Shown one piece after another: positions 44,471-52,781 of a stretch of DNA of 64,000 nt. Within the stretch, counting starts at the first letter, position 1. The number at the start of each line of letters is the position of its first letter. Where the stretch lies: contig NZ_CP109150.1 in NCBI RefSeq assembly GCF_035920365.1, forward strand, positions 1,054,001 to 1,118,000, read 5' to 3'. The stretch comes from Micromonospora sp. NBC_01740. GTDB taxonomy: Bacteria; Actinomycetota; Actinomycetes; Mycobacteriales; Micromonosporaceae. The notes below the pieces were generated by a model. It was not told the origin of the DNA, searched no databases, and was given only the letters and a program-made list of their open reading frames with translations. Position numbers and translations under genes: made by a program.

Positions 44471-45034
44471 TCAGCCGGCCTTACGGCCACTACAGACCCG
44501 CCAGCCTTCGTCTCTTTCCACCACATCGAAGACCCAGTCCTCACGCCTGCTGCTACGGGGCTGGCCGTTGGCTGAGCCGGAGATGGTGAGCGTTGTGGCA
44601 ACTGATTCGCCCTCGCTCGTCTCAGTTCGGGTGAGCGGCCCCCAACTGACTCTGACCACGACGCCGAAGTTGGCCTCACGCTGCTCGATCTCGCTACGCA
44701 GTCCGAGGACCCCAGCCCGATCGCCGCTTCCCTCGCAGGTGAAGAGGTCGGCGCGGGTGTCGTTGCGGTCCACGAGGAAGGCGCGGAGGTAGTTGTCCAC
44801 CACCACGTCGGGCGCGCTGCGGTCCGGGGCCGCGGCCCGGTTGTAGAGCACGAATCCGGCGGCCACTCCGCCGAGGCAGAGTGCCGCGACAACGCTCGCG
44901 ACCACGGTGACCATGGTGCGCAGCCGCCGCCGTGGCCGCTCCGGCACCGGGGCCGGCGAGGGCGGCGCCAGGTGGTCGGAGGGGGGCCGTTGCGCCGGTA
45001 CGCGGGAGACCTGGGAACCGGCGGGGGGCTGCAC
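44471..45034 (-). CDS. Second single-TM, NTF2-like protein
   Basis: A 187-residue protein: a Pro-rich cytoplasmic N-terminus of about 38 residues, one helix (VTVVASVVAALCLGGVAAGFVLY), then an extracytoplasmic domain beginning with VVDNYLRAFLVDRNDTRADLFTCEG and ending DWVFDVVERDEGWRVC, like NTF2/VirB8-type or lumazine-binding-like domains. GTG 45034 is preferred (GAGG about 10 nt upstream); GTG 45043 is possible. The 3' half is less GC-rich than its neighbours. It faces the type IV-like operon and is divergent from the FtsK-like gene. Confidence 0.65.
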   Translation of the reverse strand: MQPPAGSQVSRVPAQRPPSDHLAPPSPAPVPERPRRRLRTMVTVVASVVAALCLGGVAAGFVLYNRAAAPDRSAPDVVVDNYLRAFLVDRNDTRADLFTCEGSGDRAGVLGLRSEIEQREANFGVVVRVSWGPLTRTETSEGESVATTLTISGSANGQPRSSRREDWVFDVVERDEGWRVCSGRKAG

Positions 45035-45238
45035 TGATTCCACCCTCTGAGGCTAGCGGCTGGACGCGGTAGACCCAATGCCCCAGATCCAGCGGATCGT
45101 GACGGACCACTCCCCATCGGTGAGTTCCACGACATCCCCGGCGCAGTGCCGCCGCGCATCCCGGACGAGTCGGCCCGACTGGGTTACGGTCTCTGCGCGG
45201 GGAGGGGTTGCCGACCTCGGGCGGAGGGGGTGGACGCG

Positions 45239-47779
45239 GTGGCCGGTCCGAAGGCACGCACCAACCGCGCCGCCGCACTGCACCGGCGGGCCGCTGCCAC
45301 CGCGACCGCCGCCGCGAGCGTCCTCGACGACACCCGGCCCGTTCCCGCCGACCAGCGCCGCCAGTACGAACTGGCAGACCGCCTCCGTTCGGCGGCGGCG
45401 GTGCTGGCCCCCGGTTGGGCGGGCGCTCCCCTGGAGACGGTGGCACCGGCCACACCGGCCGGTGAGGGGCCACCTCCCTTCGTCCGGGTCGGTACGGCGG
45501 CACCGCTGGACGACGCCCGGTTCCCCGCGCTGGTGCCGTTGCTCGGCACGGGTCACCTCTCGGTGGACGTGGACGCCCGGGATCCCCGGGTAGCGGGGCT
45601 GCTGCGGGGCGTACTGCTGCGGCTGTTGGCGGCGAGCCCGGCCGGGGCGCTGCTGGTCCGCGCGGTGGACGCGACCGGCTCGGCCCTCGCGCCGTTCGCG
45701 CCGCTCGCGGACGCGGGTTTGCTGCCGCCCCCGGCGGTGGACGTGGCCGGGCTGCGGGCCGTGCTCACCGAGGCCGAGCAGTGGGTGACCCCGGGGTCGA
45801 GCGGGCGACGCCGGCACGACCGGACGCTGCTGCTGGTGATCGCCGCGCTGCCCGAGTCGACCGGTCCCACCGACCTGGCCCGTATCGAGGCCCTGGCCGA
45901 GCCGGACCGGTCCGCAGGGCTGCACCTCGTGGTGGCGGGCTGGCCCCCGGCAGGCGACCGGGAGCCGCTGCCGCGCGCGACGACGCTGGCGGTCCGGACC
46001 GCGTACGCGCTGCTGGGTGACCCGCCGGGCGGGTCGTTCGCCGGCCCGGGTGCCGAGCCGCCGGGCGGGCTGAACTCGCCGGTCTTCATCGAGGCGGATC
46101 CGCCGGCCGAACTCGTCGACGCGGTCTGCCATCGGCTGGCCGCGCAGGTGGAGGCGGGTTCCCGGCTGGCGCTGACCGACCTGCTGCCGGCGGCCGACGA
46201 GGAGCTGTGGACGGCGAGCGGGGTGGGCGGGCTGACCACGACCGTCGGGGACGCCGGTGGCCGTCCCGTGTCGCTCGGCTTCACGGAGCTGACGCCGCAC
46301 TGGCTGGTCAGCGGCCGCTCGGGCACGGGTCGCTCCACGTTCCTCACCACCGCGCTGCTCGGCCTGACCGCCAGGTACGGCCCCGACGAGCTGGCTCTCT
46401 ACCTGGCGGATCTCGCCGACGCCGAGTCCTTCGTGGAGTTCCTCCAGACCGAGCGGGACCGGTCGTGGATCCCGCAGGTGCGGGCCGCCGCGATGGCCGC
46501 CGACCGGGAGTACGTGCTGAGCCTGCTGGACGAGCTGGTGGCGGAGGTACGCCGGCGCGAGGAGGCGGGCAGCCGGGCCGGCGGGCAGCGCTTCGCCGAG
46601 CTGCGGCAGCACCGGGCCATGCCCCGGATCGTGTGTGTGCTCGACAATCTCCCGTTGCTCTTCGCCGAGCGGGACCGGCTGGCCGCCGACGCCACCGCCC
46701 GGCTGGACGCGCTGGCCCGGACCGGGCGCGCGTACGGGGTGCACCTGGTGCTGGCCGGCGAGGGCGACCTGGGGTTGGGCTCACGTACGGACCGGGACTC
46801 GGTGCTGGGGCAGTTCCCGGTGCGGGTGGCGCTGCCCGGTGGGGGCGCCGTGCTGGAGCCGACGAACGACTCTGCCGCCGGGCTGCCGGTGGGCAGCGCG
46901 GTGGTGAACACCGCAGGCGGGCTCGGCGGGCCCCGGGGCGCGATCCGGGGGCACGAGCGGATGGTCCGGTTCCCGGATCCGCAGGATCACCCCGACACGG
47001 TGGAGGCGCTGCGGCACCGGCTCTGGTCGGCCCGCCCGGAGGGGGCCACCCCGCCGGTGGTCTTCGCCGGCTACGCCCGCCCGCTCCTGCGCAACGATCC
47101 CCGGCACCGGGCCGCGCTCGCCGGGCAGGCGCCCGGTCCCGCCGCCCTGCTGGGTCGGGCGGTGGACGTGCCCCGGAGCACCGTCGCCGTGTCGCTCGGG
47201 CCGGCCCCGGGGCGGAACCTGGCCGTGCTCGGTCCCGGGCCGGAGGCGGCCCGGCTGCTGGTCACCGCGGCGCGCAGCGTGGCGGTGCACCACGCGCCGG
47301 GGGCCGCCCGCTTCGTGCTCGCCGCGCCGGACGAGGAGTGCCGGCCGGTGGCCGAGGCGTTGGCGACCGAGCTGGCCGGGCGGCATCCGGTGGACATAGT
47401 GGACCTGACCGGCCTGCTCGCCGCCGTGGACGACGCCGTGCCGGCCTACCTGGTGGTCTTCGGGCTGGACGTGCCGACCCCGGAGCAGCTGCCTCCGGAG
47501 CGGCTGCGCGCGCGGCTGCTGGAGGGCCCGCCCGCCGGCCGGCACCTGCTGGGCCGCTGGCGGACGGTGCCGTCGTTCGCGGCGCTGCTCGAACCCGAGG
47601 GCGAGGTGGACAAGCTCGCCGCCGTGGCCGTGGTGGACCTGCCGGGTGCGCAGCTGACGTCGGTCTTCGGGCGGCAGGTGCAGTGGCGGCCCCGCCCCGG
47701 CCGGGCGGTGCTCTGGGACGGTCCCGGCGAGCAGGGCATCGTGCTGGTCCCGTTCGGCGAGGAGGGGGAGCCCGGATGA
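45239..47779 (+). CDS. FtsK/SpoIIIE-like protein with degenerate ATPase motifs
   Basis: An 846-residue protein with no transmembrane helix. The central domain resembles FtsK/SpoIIIE/EccC motors: LTPHWLVSGRSGTGRSTFLTTALLGL. The P-loop reads GRSGTGRST (359-367) with Arg365 where Lys is invariant, and the Walker B region VCVLDN (Asp469-Asn470) lacks the catalytic Glu. A second, weaker domain (LAVLGPGPEAARLLVTAARSV) lacks a P-loop lysine altogether. GTG 45239 has GGAGG about 9 nt upstream. It overlaps the next gene by ATGA. It may be a scaffold or substrate receptor rather than a motor. Confidence 0.75.
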   Translation: MAGPKARTNRAAALHRRAAATATAAASVLDDTRPVPADQRRQYELADRLRSAAAVLAPGWAGAPLETVAPATPAGEGPPPFVRVGTAAPLDDARFPALVPLLGTGHLSVDVDARDPRVAGLLRGVLLRLLAASPAGALLVRAVDATGSALAPFAPLADAGLLPPPAVDVAGLRAVLTEAEQWVTPGSSGRRRHDRTLLLVIAALPESTGPTDLARIEALAEPDRSAGLHLVVAGWPPAGDREPLPRATTLAVRTAYALLGDPPGGSFAGPGAEPPGGLNSPVFIEADPPAELVDAVCHRLAAQVEAGSRLALTDLLPAADEELWTASGVGGLTTTVGDAGGRPVSLGFTELTPHWLVSGRSGTGRSTFLTTALLGLTARYGPDELALYLADLADAESFVEFLQTERDRSWIPQVRAAAMAADREYVLSLLDELVAEVRRREEAGSRAGGQRFAELRQHRAMPRIVCVLDNLPLLFAERDRLAADATARLDALARTGRAYGVHLVLAGEGDLGLGSRTDRDSVLGQFPVRVALPGGGAVLEPTNDSAAGLPVGSAVVNTAGGLGGPRGAIRGHERMVRFPDPQDHPDTVEALRHRLWSARPEGATPPVVFAGYARPLLRNDPRHRAALAGQAPGPAALLGRAVDVPRSTVAVSLGPAPGRNLAVLGPGPEAARLLVTAARSVAVHHAPGAARFVLAAPDEECRPVAEALATELAGRHPVDIVDLTGLLAAVDDAVPAYLVVFGLDVPTPEQLPPERLRARLLEGPPAGRHLLGRWRTVPSFAALLEPEGEVDKLAAVAVVDLPGAQLTSVFGRQVQWRPRPGRAVLWDGPGEQGIVLVPFGEEGEPG

Positions 47780-48540
47780 CCCGTGGCGGGGCACGGACCA
47801 CGACGGGGCACGCCGCGCCGGGGCGGCAGCGTTCCGGCGCCGACCCGACGCCGGAACGCGCCGACACGGCCGGGCAGGCAGAGAGCGTCGGGGGCGTCGA
47901 CCCGGTGCGGACCGCGTGGACCGAATACCTCGCCGCCGCCCGCCAGCTCGACGGGGTACGCCGCGACGCGGCCACCGCCGCCGGCGAGCAGGCCCGGTCG
48001 GTGCAGGCCGCCCGCGAGGAACTGACCGCCGTACGCACCCGGCTGGCGTCGCAGGAGGCCCGGCTGCACGAGCGGGGCGTACCGCCGATCTCGCTGGTCC
48101 CGACGCCGCCGGAGCTGACCGAGGCGACCCGGGCGATGGCGGGCGGGCCGGCGGCGGTGCTGGCCGCACTGCGCACCGCCCGGGGCCGGGCGGACGCCGC
48201 GGACGCGACGCTCGCCGCGCGTGGGCTGCCCCGCCTGGCCGCCTGGCCGCCGCGCCTGCGGAACCTGCTGGTGTACGGGCCGCTGGCGCTGCTGGTGCCG
48301 GCGATCCAGCTGGTGTTGTTCGTGACGACCGGCACCGGGGCGGCGAGCGTGGCCGCGCTGGTCTGCGGGCTGCCGATGCCGGCGGTGGCGTTCGTGGCGG
48401 GCTGGATCGGCGTCGGGCGGCTCTTTCCGCCGCCGGCGGGTGGCCGGGTGGAGCGCACGGCCCGGCTCGGCGCCCTGGTGTGCCTGGTCCCGGCGGTGCT
48501 GGTCAGCGCGGGCCTGTTGCTCGCGATGCTGGCCGGCTGA
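47776..48540 (+). CDS. Coiled-coil membrane protein
   Basis: A 254-residue protein. The first 45 residues are polar and Gly/Thr-rich. A long helical, coiled-coil segment (WTEYLAAARQLDGVRRDAATAAGEQARSVQAAREELTAVRTRL) runs to about residue 100. Three hydrophobic helices follow (about 170-190, 193-215 and 231-253), the last at the extreme C-terminus. It is translationally coupled to the FtsK-like gene, so the products probably act together at the membrane. No family is recognised. A bidirectional terminator follows. Confidence 0.7.
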   Translation: MTRGGARTTTGHAAPGRQRSGADPTPERADTAGQAESVGGVDPVRTAWTEYLAAARQLDGVRRDAATAAGEQARSVQAAREELTAVRTRLASQEARLHERGVPPISLVPTPPELTEATRAMAGGPAAVLAALRTARGRADAADATLAARGLPRLAAWPPRLRNLLVYGPLALLVPAIQLVLFVTTGTGAASVAALVCGLPMPAVAFVAGWIGVGRLFPPPAGGRVERTARLGALVCLVPAVLVSAGLLLAMLAG

Positions 48541-48548
48541 CGCGCGAC

Positions 48549-48581
48549 GGCCGGCCGACCCGGGTGTGGGTTCGGCCGGCC
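48549..48581. terminator. Bidirectional terminator
   Basis: GGCCGGCCGA (48549-48558) pairs perfectly with TCGGCCGGCC (48572-48581) in the 53-bp gap between the convergent coiled-coil protein gene and folE. Flanking GCGAC/GTCGC can extend the stem. Confidence 0.7.
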
Positions 48582-48593
48582 GGTCTGTCGCGG

Positions 48594-49157
48594 TCAGCGG
48601 GGGATGATCAGCGCCATCGCCTCGGCGCGCGACTTGGCGTCGCGCTGGAGGGTGCCCCGTACGGCCGAGGTGATGGTCTTGGCACCCGACTTCTGGATGC
48701 CGCGCATCGCCATGCACATGTGCTCGCATTCGAGCACCACCACCACGCCGCGCGGCGCGAGCCGCTCCATCAGCAGGTCGGCGATCTGCGAGGTGAGCCG
48801 CTCCTGGACCTGCGGCCGGCGGGCGAAGACCTCGACCAGCCGGGCCAGCTTCGACAGGCCGGTGATCCGGCCGTCCGGCCCGGGAATGTAGCCGATGTGG
48901 GCGCTGCCGCGGAACGGCAGCAGGTGGTGCTCGCACAGGCTCATCACGTCGATGTCCCGGACGAGCACCAGCTCCTCGTGGTTGGCCTCGAAGGTGGTGC
49001 TGAGCACCTGGGCCGGGTCGACCCGGAGGCCGGCGAAGAGTTCGGCGTACGCCCGGGCGACCCGGGCCGGCGTCTGCTGGAGCCCGTCGCGGTCCGGGTC
49101 CTCCCCGACGGCGATGAGGATCTCGCGGACCGCCTTCTCGATCCGCCCGAGGTCCAT
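48594..49157 (-). CDS. folE: GTP cyclohydrolase I
   Basis: FolE converts GTP to dihydroneopterin triphosphate at the head of folate synthesis. The 187-residue form has [20 protein letters not shown], the zinc-binding Cys and His in [46 protein letters not shown], and CEHMCM..RGI. ATG 49157 has GAGGAG closely upstream. The same frame is open for 34 more codons to a CTG at 49259 that also has a good ribosome-binding site, so the N-terminus could be longer. It follows ftsH on the same strand. Confidence 0.95.
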   Translation of the reverse strand: MDLGRIEKAVREILIAVGEDPDRDGLQQTPARVARAYAELFAGLRVDPAQVLSTTFEANHEELVLVRDIDVMSLCEHHLLPFRGSAHIGYIPGPDGRITGLSKLARLVEVFARRPQVQERLTSQIADLLMERLAPRGVVVVLECEHMCMAMRGIQKSGAKTITSAVRGTLQRDAKSRAEAMALIIPR

Positions 49158-49297
49158 GGTCTCCTCGACGGGCCGACCGGTGAGCTTGCCGCTGATCAGG
49201 CGCGCGGCGACGTAGTCGAGGGTGTCGTCGCCGTCCGGCTCGGTCGCGGAGACGGCCAGTCCCCGGTGCTCCCGGGAACTGGCCGTCGGGTCCGTGC

Positions 49298-51322
49298 TCA
49301 GTGCGTACCGTCCGAGTTGTTGGAGTTGTTCGAGGTGCCGCCGCCCACCGTCGCCTGGGCGCCGTCGGCCTGGGCCTGCACCTTGAGCGCGTCCTTCTCC
49401 GCCGGCGTGAGCACGGGCGGCTCGGTGGAGGGCTGGCGCTTGCCGAAGCCGTTGTACGGCGCCATCGGCGGCCGCTTGGCCACCCGGGCGCAGATCCGGG
49501 CCATGTCGGCGGTGGAGAGGGTCTCCTTCTCCATCAGCTCCAGCACGATGTTGTCCAGGACGTCCCGGTATTCCACCAGGATCTCCCAGGCCTCGTCGTG
49601 GGCCAGCTCGATCAGCGCCCGCATCTCGCCGTCGATCTCGGCGGCGACGACGTCGGAGTAGTCCCGCTCGTGGCCCATGTTGCGGCCGAGGAACGGCTCG
49701 TCGCCGCTGGTGCCGTACTTGATCGCGCCGAGCTTGGAGCTCATGCCGTACTGCGTGATCATCGCGCGGGCCAGCTGGGTGGCCTTCTCGATGTCGTTGC
49801 CGGCGCCGGTGGTCGGCTCGTGGAAGACCAGCTCCTCGGCGGCCCGGCCACCCAGCGCGTACGCCAGGGTGTCGACCATCTCGGCACGGGTCTGGGTGTA
49901 CTTGTCCTCGGTGGGCAGGACCAGGGTGTGGCCCAGCGACCGACCGCGGGACAGGATCGTCACCTTGTGCACCGGCGCGGCGTGCGGCAGCGCCCAGGCG
50001 ACCAGCGCGTGCCCACCCTCGTGGTACGCGGTGATCTTCTTCTCCTGGTCGCTCATCACCCGGGTGCGGCGCTGCGGACCGGCGATCACCCGGTCGATCG
50101 ACTCCTCCAGGGAGTCGTTGCTGATCGCCCGCTGGTCCTTGCGGGCGGTGAGCAGCGCGGACTCGTTGATCACGTTGGCCAGGTCGGCACCGCTGAAGCC
50201 CGGGGTACGCCGGGCCACCGCGTCGAGGTCGACGTCGGGGGTGAACGGCTTGCCCTTGGCGTGCACCCGCAGGATCGCCTTGCGGCCCTCCATGTCGGGG
50301 GCGTCCACCGGGATCTGCCGGTCGAAGCGGCCCGGGCGCAGCAGCGCCGGGTCGAGGATGTCCGGCCGGTTGGTGGCGGCGATCAGGATGACCCCGCCCT
50401 TGGTGTCGAAGCCGTCCATCTCGACGAGCAGCTGGTTGAGGGTCTGCTCGCGCTCGTCGTGACCGCCGCCCATGCCGGCGCCGCGGTGGCGGCCGACGGC
50501 GTCGATCTCGTCGACGAAGACGATGGCCGGGGCGTTCGCCTTGGCCTGCTCGAAGAGGTCGCGGACCCGGCTGGCGCCGACACCGACGAACATCTCCACG
50601 AAGTCCGAGCCGGAGATCGAGTAGAAGGGCACCCCGGCCTCGCCGGCGACGGCGCGAGCCAGCAGCGTCTTACCGGTGCCGGGCGGGCCGAAGAGCAGGA
50701 CGCCCTTCGGGATCTTGGCGCCCAGGGCCTGGTACTTCGCCGGGTTCTGCAGGAAGTCCTTGATCTCGTGCAGCTCCTCGACGGCCTCCTCGGCGCCGGC
50801 CACGTCCGCGAACGTGGTCTTCGGCGTGTCCTTGGTGATCATCTTCGCCTTGGACTTGCCGAAGTTGAGCACCCGGGAGCCGCCGCCCTGCATCTGCGAC
50901 ATGAAGAAGAGCAGCAGGAGCACCAGCAGGGCGATCGGGAGCAGGTTGACCAGCAGGCTCACCCAGATGCTGTCGGACGACACCTCGACGTTGGCCGGGC
51001 CGGTGACCCGGTTGTTCGCCTTGGCCTCGAGGACCTCGTTCCAGACCTCGTCGCCGACCTCGTAGGGGAACTGCGCCTCGATCCGGTCGGTGTCGGTGTC
51101 ACCGAACTTGGCCTTGTCCTTCAGGTCGAGCCGGAGCGTCTGCTCCTTGTCCTGGAAGACGACCTTGTCGATGCCGCCCTTGTTGAGCTGGTCGAGCGCA
51201 ATGGAAGTGTCCACCCGGTGGTAGCTGGGACCAGCGGTGAACAGTTGACTGAGCACAACGGCGCCGAGGATGACCAGGATGATCCAGACCACCGGTCGGC
51301 GGAAGAAACGCGTACGTTCCAT
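49298..51322 (-). CDS. ftsH: ATP-dependent zinc metalloprotease FtsH
   Basis: FtsH is a membrane-anchored AAA+ protease for quality control of membrane and regulatory proteins. Of 674 residues: TM1 at about 11-29, an extracytoplasmic domain, TM2 at about 115-138, AAA+ Walker A GPPGTGKT near 210, DEIDAVGR, the second region of homology [21 protein letters not shown], zinc motif HEGGH near 433, and a C-terminal Asn/Ser-rich tail. ATG 51322 fits the family; upstream codons are not conserved. It is followed by folE on the same strand as in M. tuberculosis. Confidence 0.97.
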   Translation of the reverse strand: MERTRFFRRPVVWIILVILGAVVLSQLFTAGPSYHRVDTSIALDQLNKGGIDKVVFQDKEQTLRLDLKDKAKFGDTDTDRIEAQFPYEVGDEVWNEVLEAKANNRVTGPANVEVSSDSIWVSLLVNLLPIALLVLLLLFFMSQMQGGGSRVLNFGKSKAKMITKDTPKTTFADVAGAEEAVEELHEIKDFLQNPAKYQALGAKIPKGVLLFGPPGTGKTLLARAVAGEAGVPFYSISGSDFVEMFVGVGASRVRDLFEQAKANAPAIVFVDEIDAVGRHRGAGMGGGHDEREQTLNQLLVEMDGFDTKGGVILIAATNRPDILDPALLRPGRFDRQIPVDAPDMEGRKAILRVHAKGKPFTPDVDLDAVARRTPGFSGADLANVINESALLTARKDQRAISNDSLEESIDRVIAGPQRRTRVMSDQEKKITAYHEGGHALVAWALPHAAPVHKVTILSRGRSLGHTLVLPTEDKYTQTRAEMVDTLAYALGGRAAEELVFHEPTTGAGNDIEKATQLARAMITQYGMSSKLGAIKYGTSGDEPFLGRNMGHERDYSDVVAAEIDGEMRALIELAHDEAWEILVEYRDVLDNIVLELMEKETLSTADMARICARVAKRPPMAPYNGFGKRQPSTEPPVLTPAEKDALKVQAQADGAQATVGGGTSNNSNNSDGTH

Positions 51323-51476
51323 GCTGTTGTCGAGCGCCGAGGCGCCCGCATCCTCCTGATCGACGTCCTGACCGTCTGATGGTGTCGCCGCCTGTGGCGG
51401 CGGCCGGAGCCGCCGTGCGGGCCGGCTCGACCCCGAGGCACGAAACTGCCGCGCCGCGGTCATTCGACGGTACACC

Positions 51477-51633
51477 GTGCACGCGAGGAGTGAGCTTGCG
51501 AGCCCCGCAGTCGCGCACAAAGGGAACAGCTGTGCGCGCACCGAGCGAGCTTGCGAACCCCGCCATCGCGCACGATCCGATCATCGTGCGCGCGTGGAGC
51601 GCGCTTGCGAGCCCAACAATTACGCGTAGGGCG
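51477..51633. repeat. Three tandem imperfect ~55-bp repeats
   Basis: Units begin at 51477, 51532 and 51586 with GTGC(A/G)CGC. They share a core of the form GAGCGAGCTTGCGAGCCCCGC followed by a TCGCGCAC end in the first two copies. The period is 54-55 bp. They lie in the 493-bp gap upstream of ftsH and carry no credible gene. Confidence 0.75.
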
Positions 51634-51815
51634 AACCGGGTCCAGCCGGCGTGACGGGAGCTCCGCGCCCGGCCTCCCGTCCGCCCGGTCCCGCGGTTCG
51701 AGGGGTCGGGCGTGGAGGATGCCTCCACGCCACCGGCCTCTACCGTAGTCCGAATCGCTGAGAGCCCGCTGAACGTCCGCTCGACCGGTGCCGATGTGAC
51801 CGGGCCGGCGAGGGC
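51634..51815. other. Gap between ftsH region and hpt
   Basis: About 180 bp after the tandem repeats and before the hpt stop. It has no coding support. It may contain part of the ftsH promoter region on the minus strand. Confidence 0.35.
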
Positions 51816-52391
51816 TCAGGTGCGGGCGTACACCTCGGGCTTGAGCACCCCGACGTAGGGCAGCTCGCGGTAGCGCTCGCCGAAGTCGAGGCCGTAGCCG
51901 ACGACGAACTCGGTCGGGATGTCGAAGCCGACGTACTTCACCGGCACCGGCACCTTGACCGCGTCCGGCTTGCGGAACAGCGCCACCACCTCGACGCTCG
52001 CGGCCGAGCGGGACTCCAGGTAGCGCAGCAGCCAGGACAGGGTCAGGCCGGAGTCGACGATGTCCTCGACCACGACCACGTGCCGGCCGGCGATGTCCCG
52101 GTCGAGGTCCTTGAGGATGCGGACCACGCCGGAGGAGGTGGTGCCCTGGCCGTAGGAGGAGATGGCCATGAAGTCCAGCTCGGCGGGCGGCCCGCTGCGG
52201 CCCAGCGCCCGGGCGAAGTCGGCCATGAACATCACCGCGCCCTTGAGGACGCAGACCAGCAGGAGCCCGTCATCGACGTCGGCGTAGTCCGCCGACACCT
52301 GCTTGGCGAGTTCCGCGGTCTTCTCGCGGATCTGCGCCTCGGAGATGATCACGTGGTCGATGTCGGCGTCGTACCAGGAGCCGTCAGCCAT
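51816..52391 (-). CDS. hpt: Hypoxanthine phosphoribosyltransferase
   Basis: A 191-residue purine salvage enzyme that makes IMP or GMP from hypoxanthine or guanine and PRPP. It shows VCVLKGAVMFMADFARAL, the PRPP-binding motif VVVVEDIVDSGLTLSWLL, and the base-recognition region LFRKPDAVKVPVPVKYVGFDIPTEFVVGYGLDF. It lies between ftsH and tilS as in M. tuberculosis, although an AraC regulator and a gamma-glutamyltransferase gene are inserted here before tilS. Confidence 0.96.
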   Translation of the reverse strand: MADGSWYDADIDHVIISEAQIREKTAELAKQVSADYADVDDGLLLVCVLKGAVMFMADFARALGRSGPPAELDFMAISSYGQGTTSSGVVRILKDLDRDIAGRHVVVVEDIVDSGLTLSWLLRYLESRSAASVEVVALFRKPDAVKVPVPVKYVGFDIPTEFVVGYGLDFGERYRELPYVGVLKPEVYART

Positions 52392-52493
52392 GGCTCCTAG
52401 CCTGCCGTACGCCGGATGGCCTCCGTCGGCGGGGCCGCCCCTTTTGGGCGCGGTCCCACCCCGGATGAATCCTGACGAAGGCCGCGAACCACC

Positions 52494-52631
52494 TCAGCAG
52501 GCACGCGACCGCCAGCGGCGACCGTCGTCGGACGGCTTCCAGTCGGCCGAGTCCCGGCTGTCGGCGGTGAGGCCGGCGGCCGAGGCCAGGGCCAGGAGGA
52601 CGAAGAAGAAGAGGAAGAGGAGGATCTCCAT
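52494..52631 (-). CDS. 45-residue single-TM protein
   Basis: ATG 52631 opens a 45-codon frame: MEILLFLFFFVLLALASAAG forms one strong hydrophobic helix, followed by LTADSRDSADWKPSDDGRRW, a charged tail ending in Arg-Ser-Arg-Ala-Cys. The amphipathic layout is unlikely by chance in such GC-rich DNA. It lies 102 bp upstream of hpt on the same strand. The ribosome-binding site is weak. Function is unknown. Confidence 0.6.
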   Translation of the reverse strand: MEILLFLFFFVLLALASAAGLTADSRDSADWKPSDDGRRWRSRAC

Positions 52632-52769
52632 GGCGGCGCTCGCTTTCGCATGGTTGCTGTCGGTTTCGCCGCCGGTGCGCACCGGACTGGAACCAGTTTC
52701 CGCCGGCCACCGCCACCCGGACAGTGGCAGGAATGCCACTCCCCCTCGATTTCCTGCCAACCGCACGGT

Positions 52770-52775
52770 TACCCT
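52770..52775 (+). promoter_or_regulatory. -10 element of the AraC-type regulator gene
   Basis: TACCCT ends 6 nt before ATG 52782 with no ribosome-binding site, the same leaderless arrangement as at radA and disA. Confidence 0.35.
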
Positions 52776-52781
52776 CGTCAC

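Noticed and set aside
36006..48540. Integrative conjugative element with defined ends
   Set aside because: No integrase, relaxase, tRNA target or flanking direct repeats can be seen in the window.
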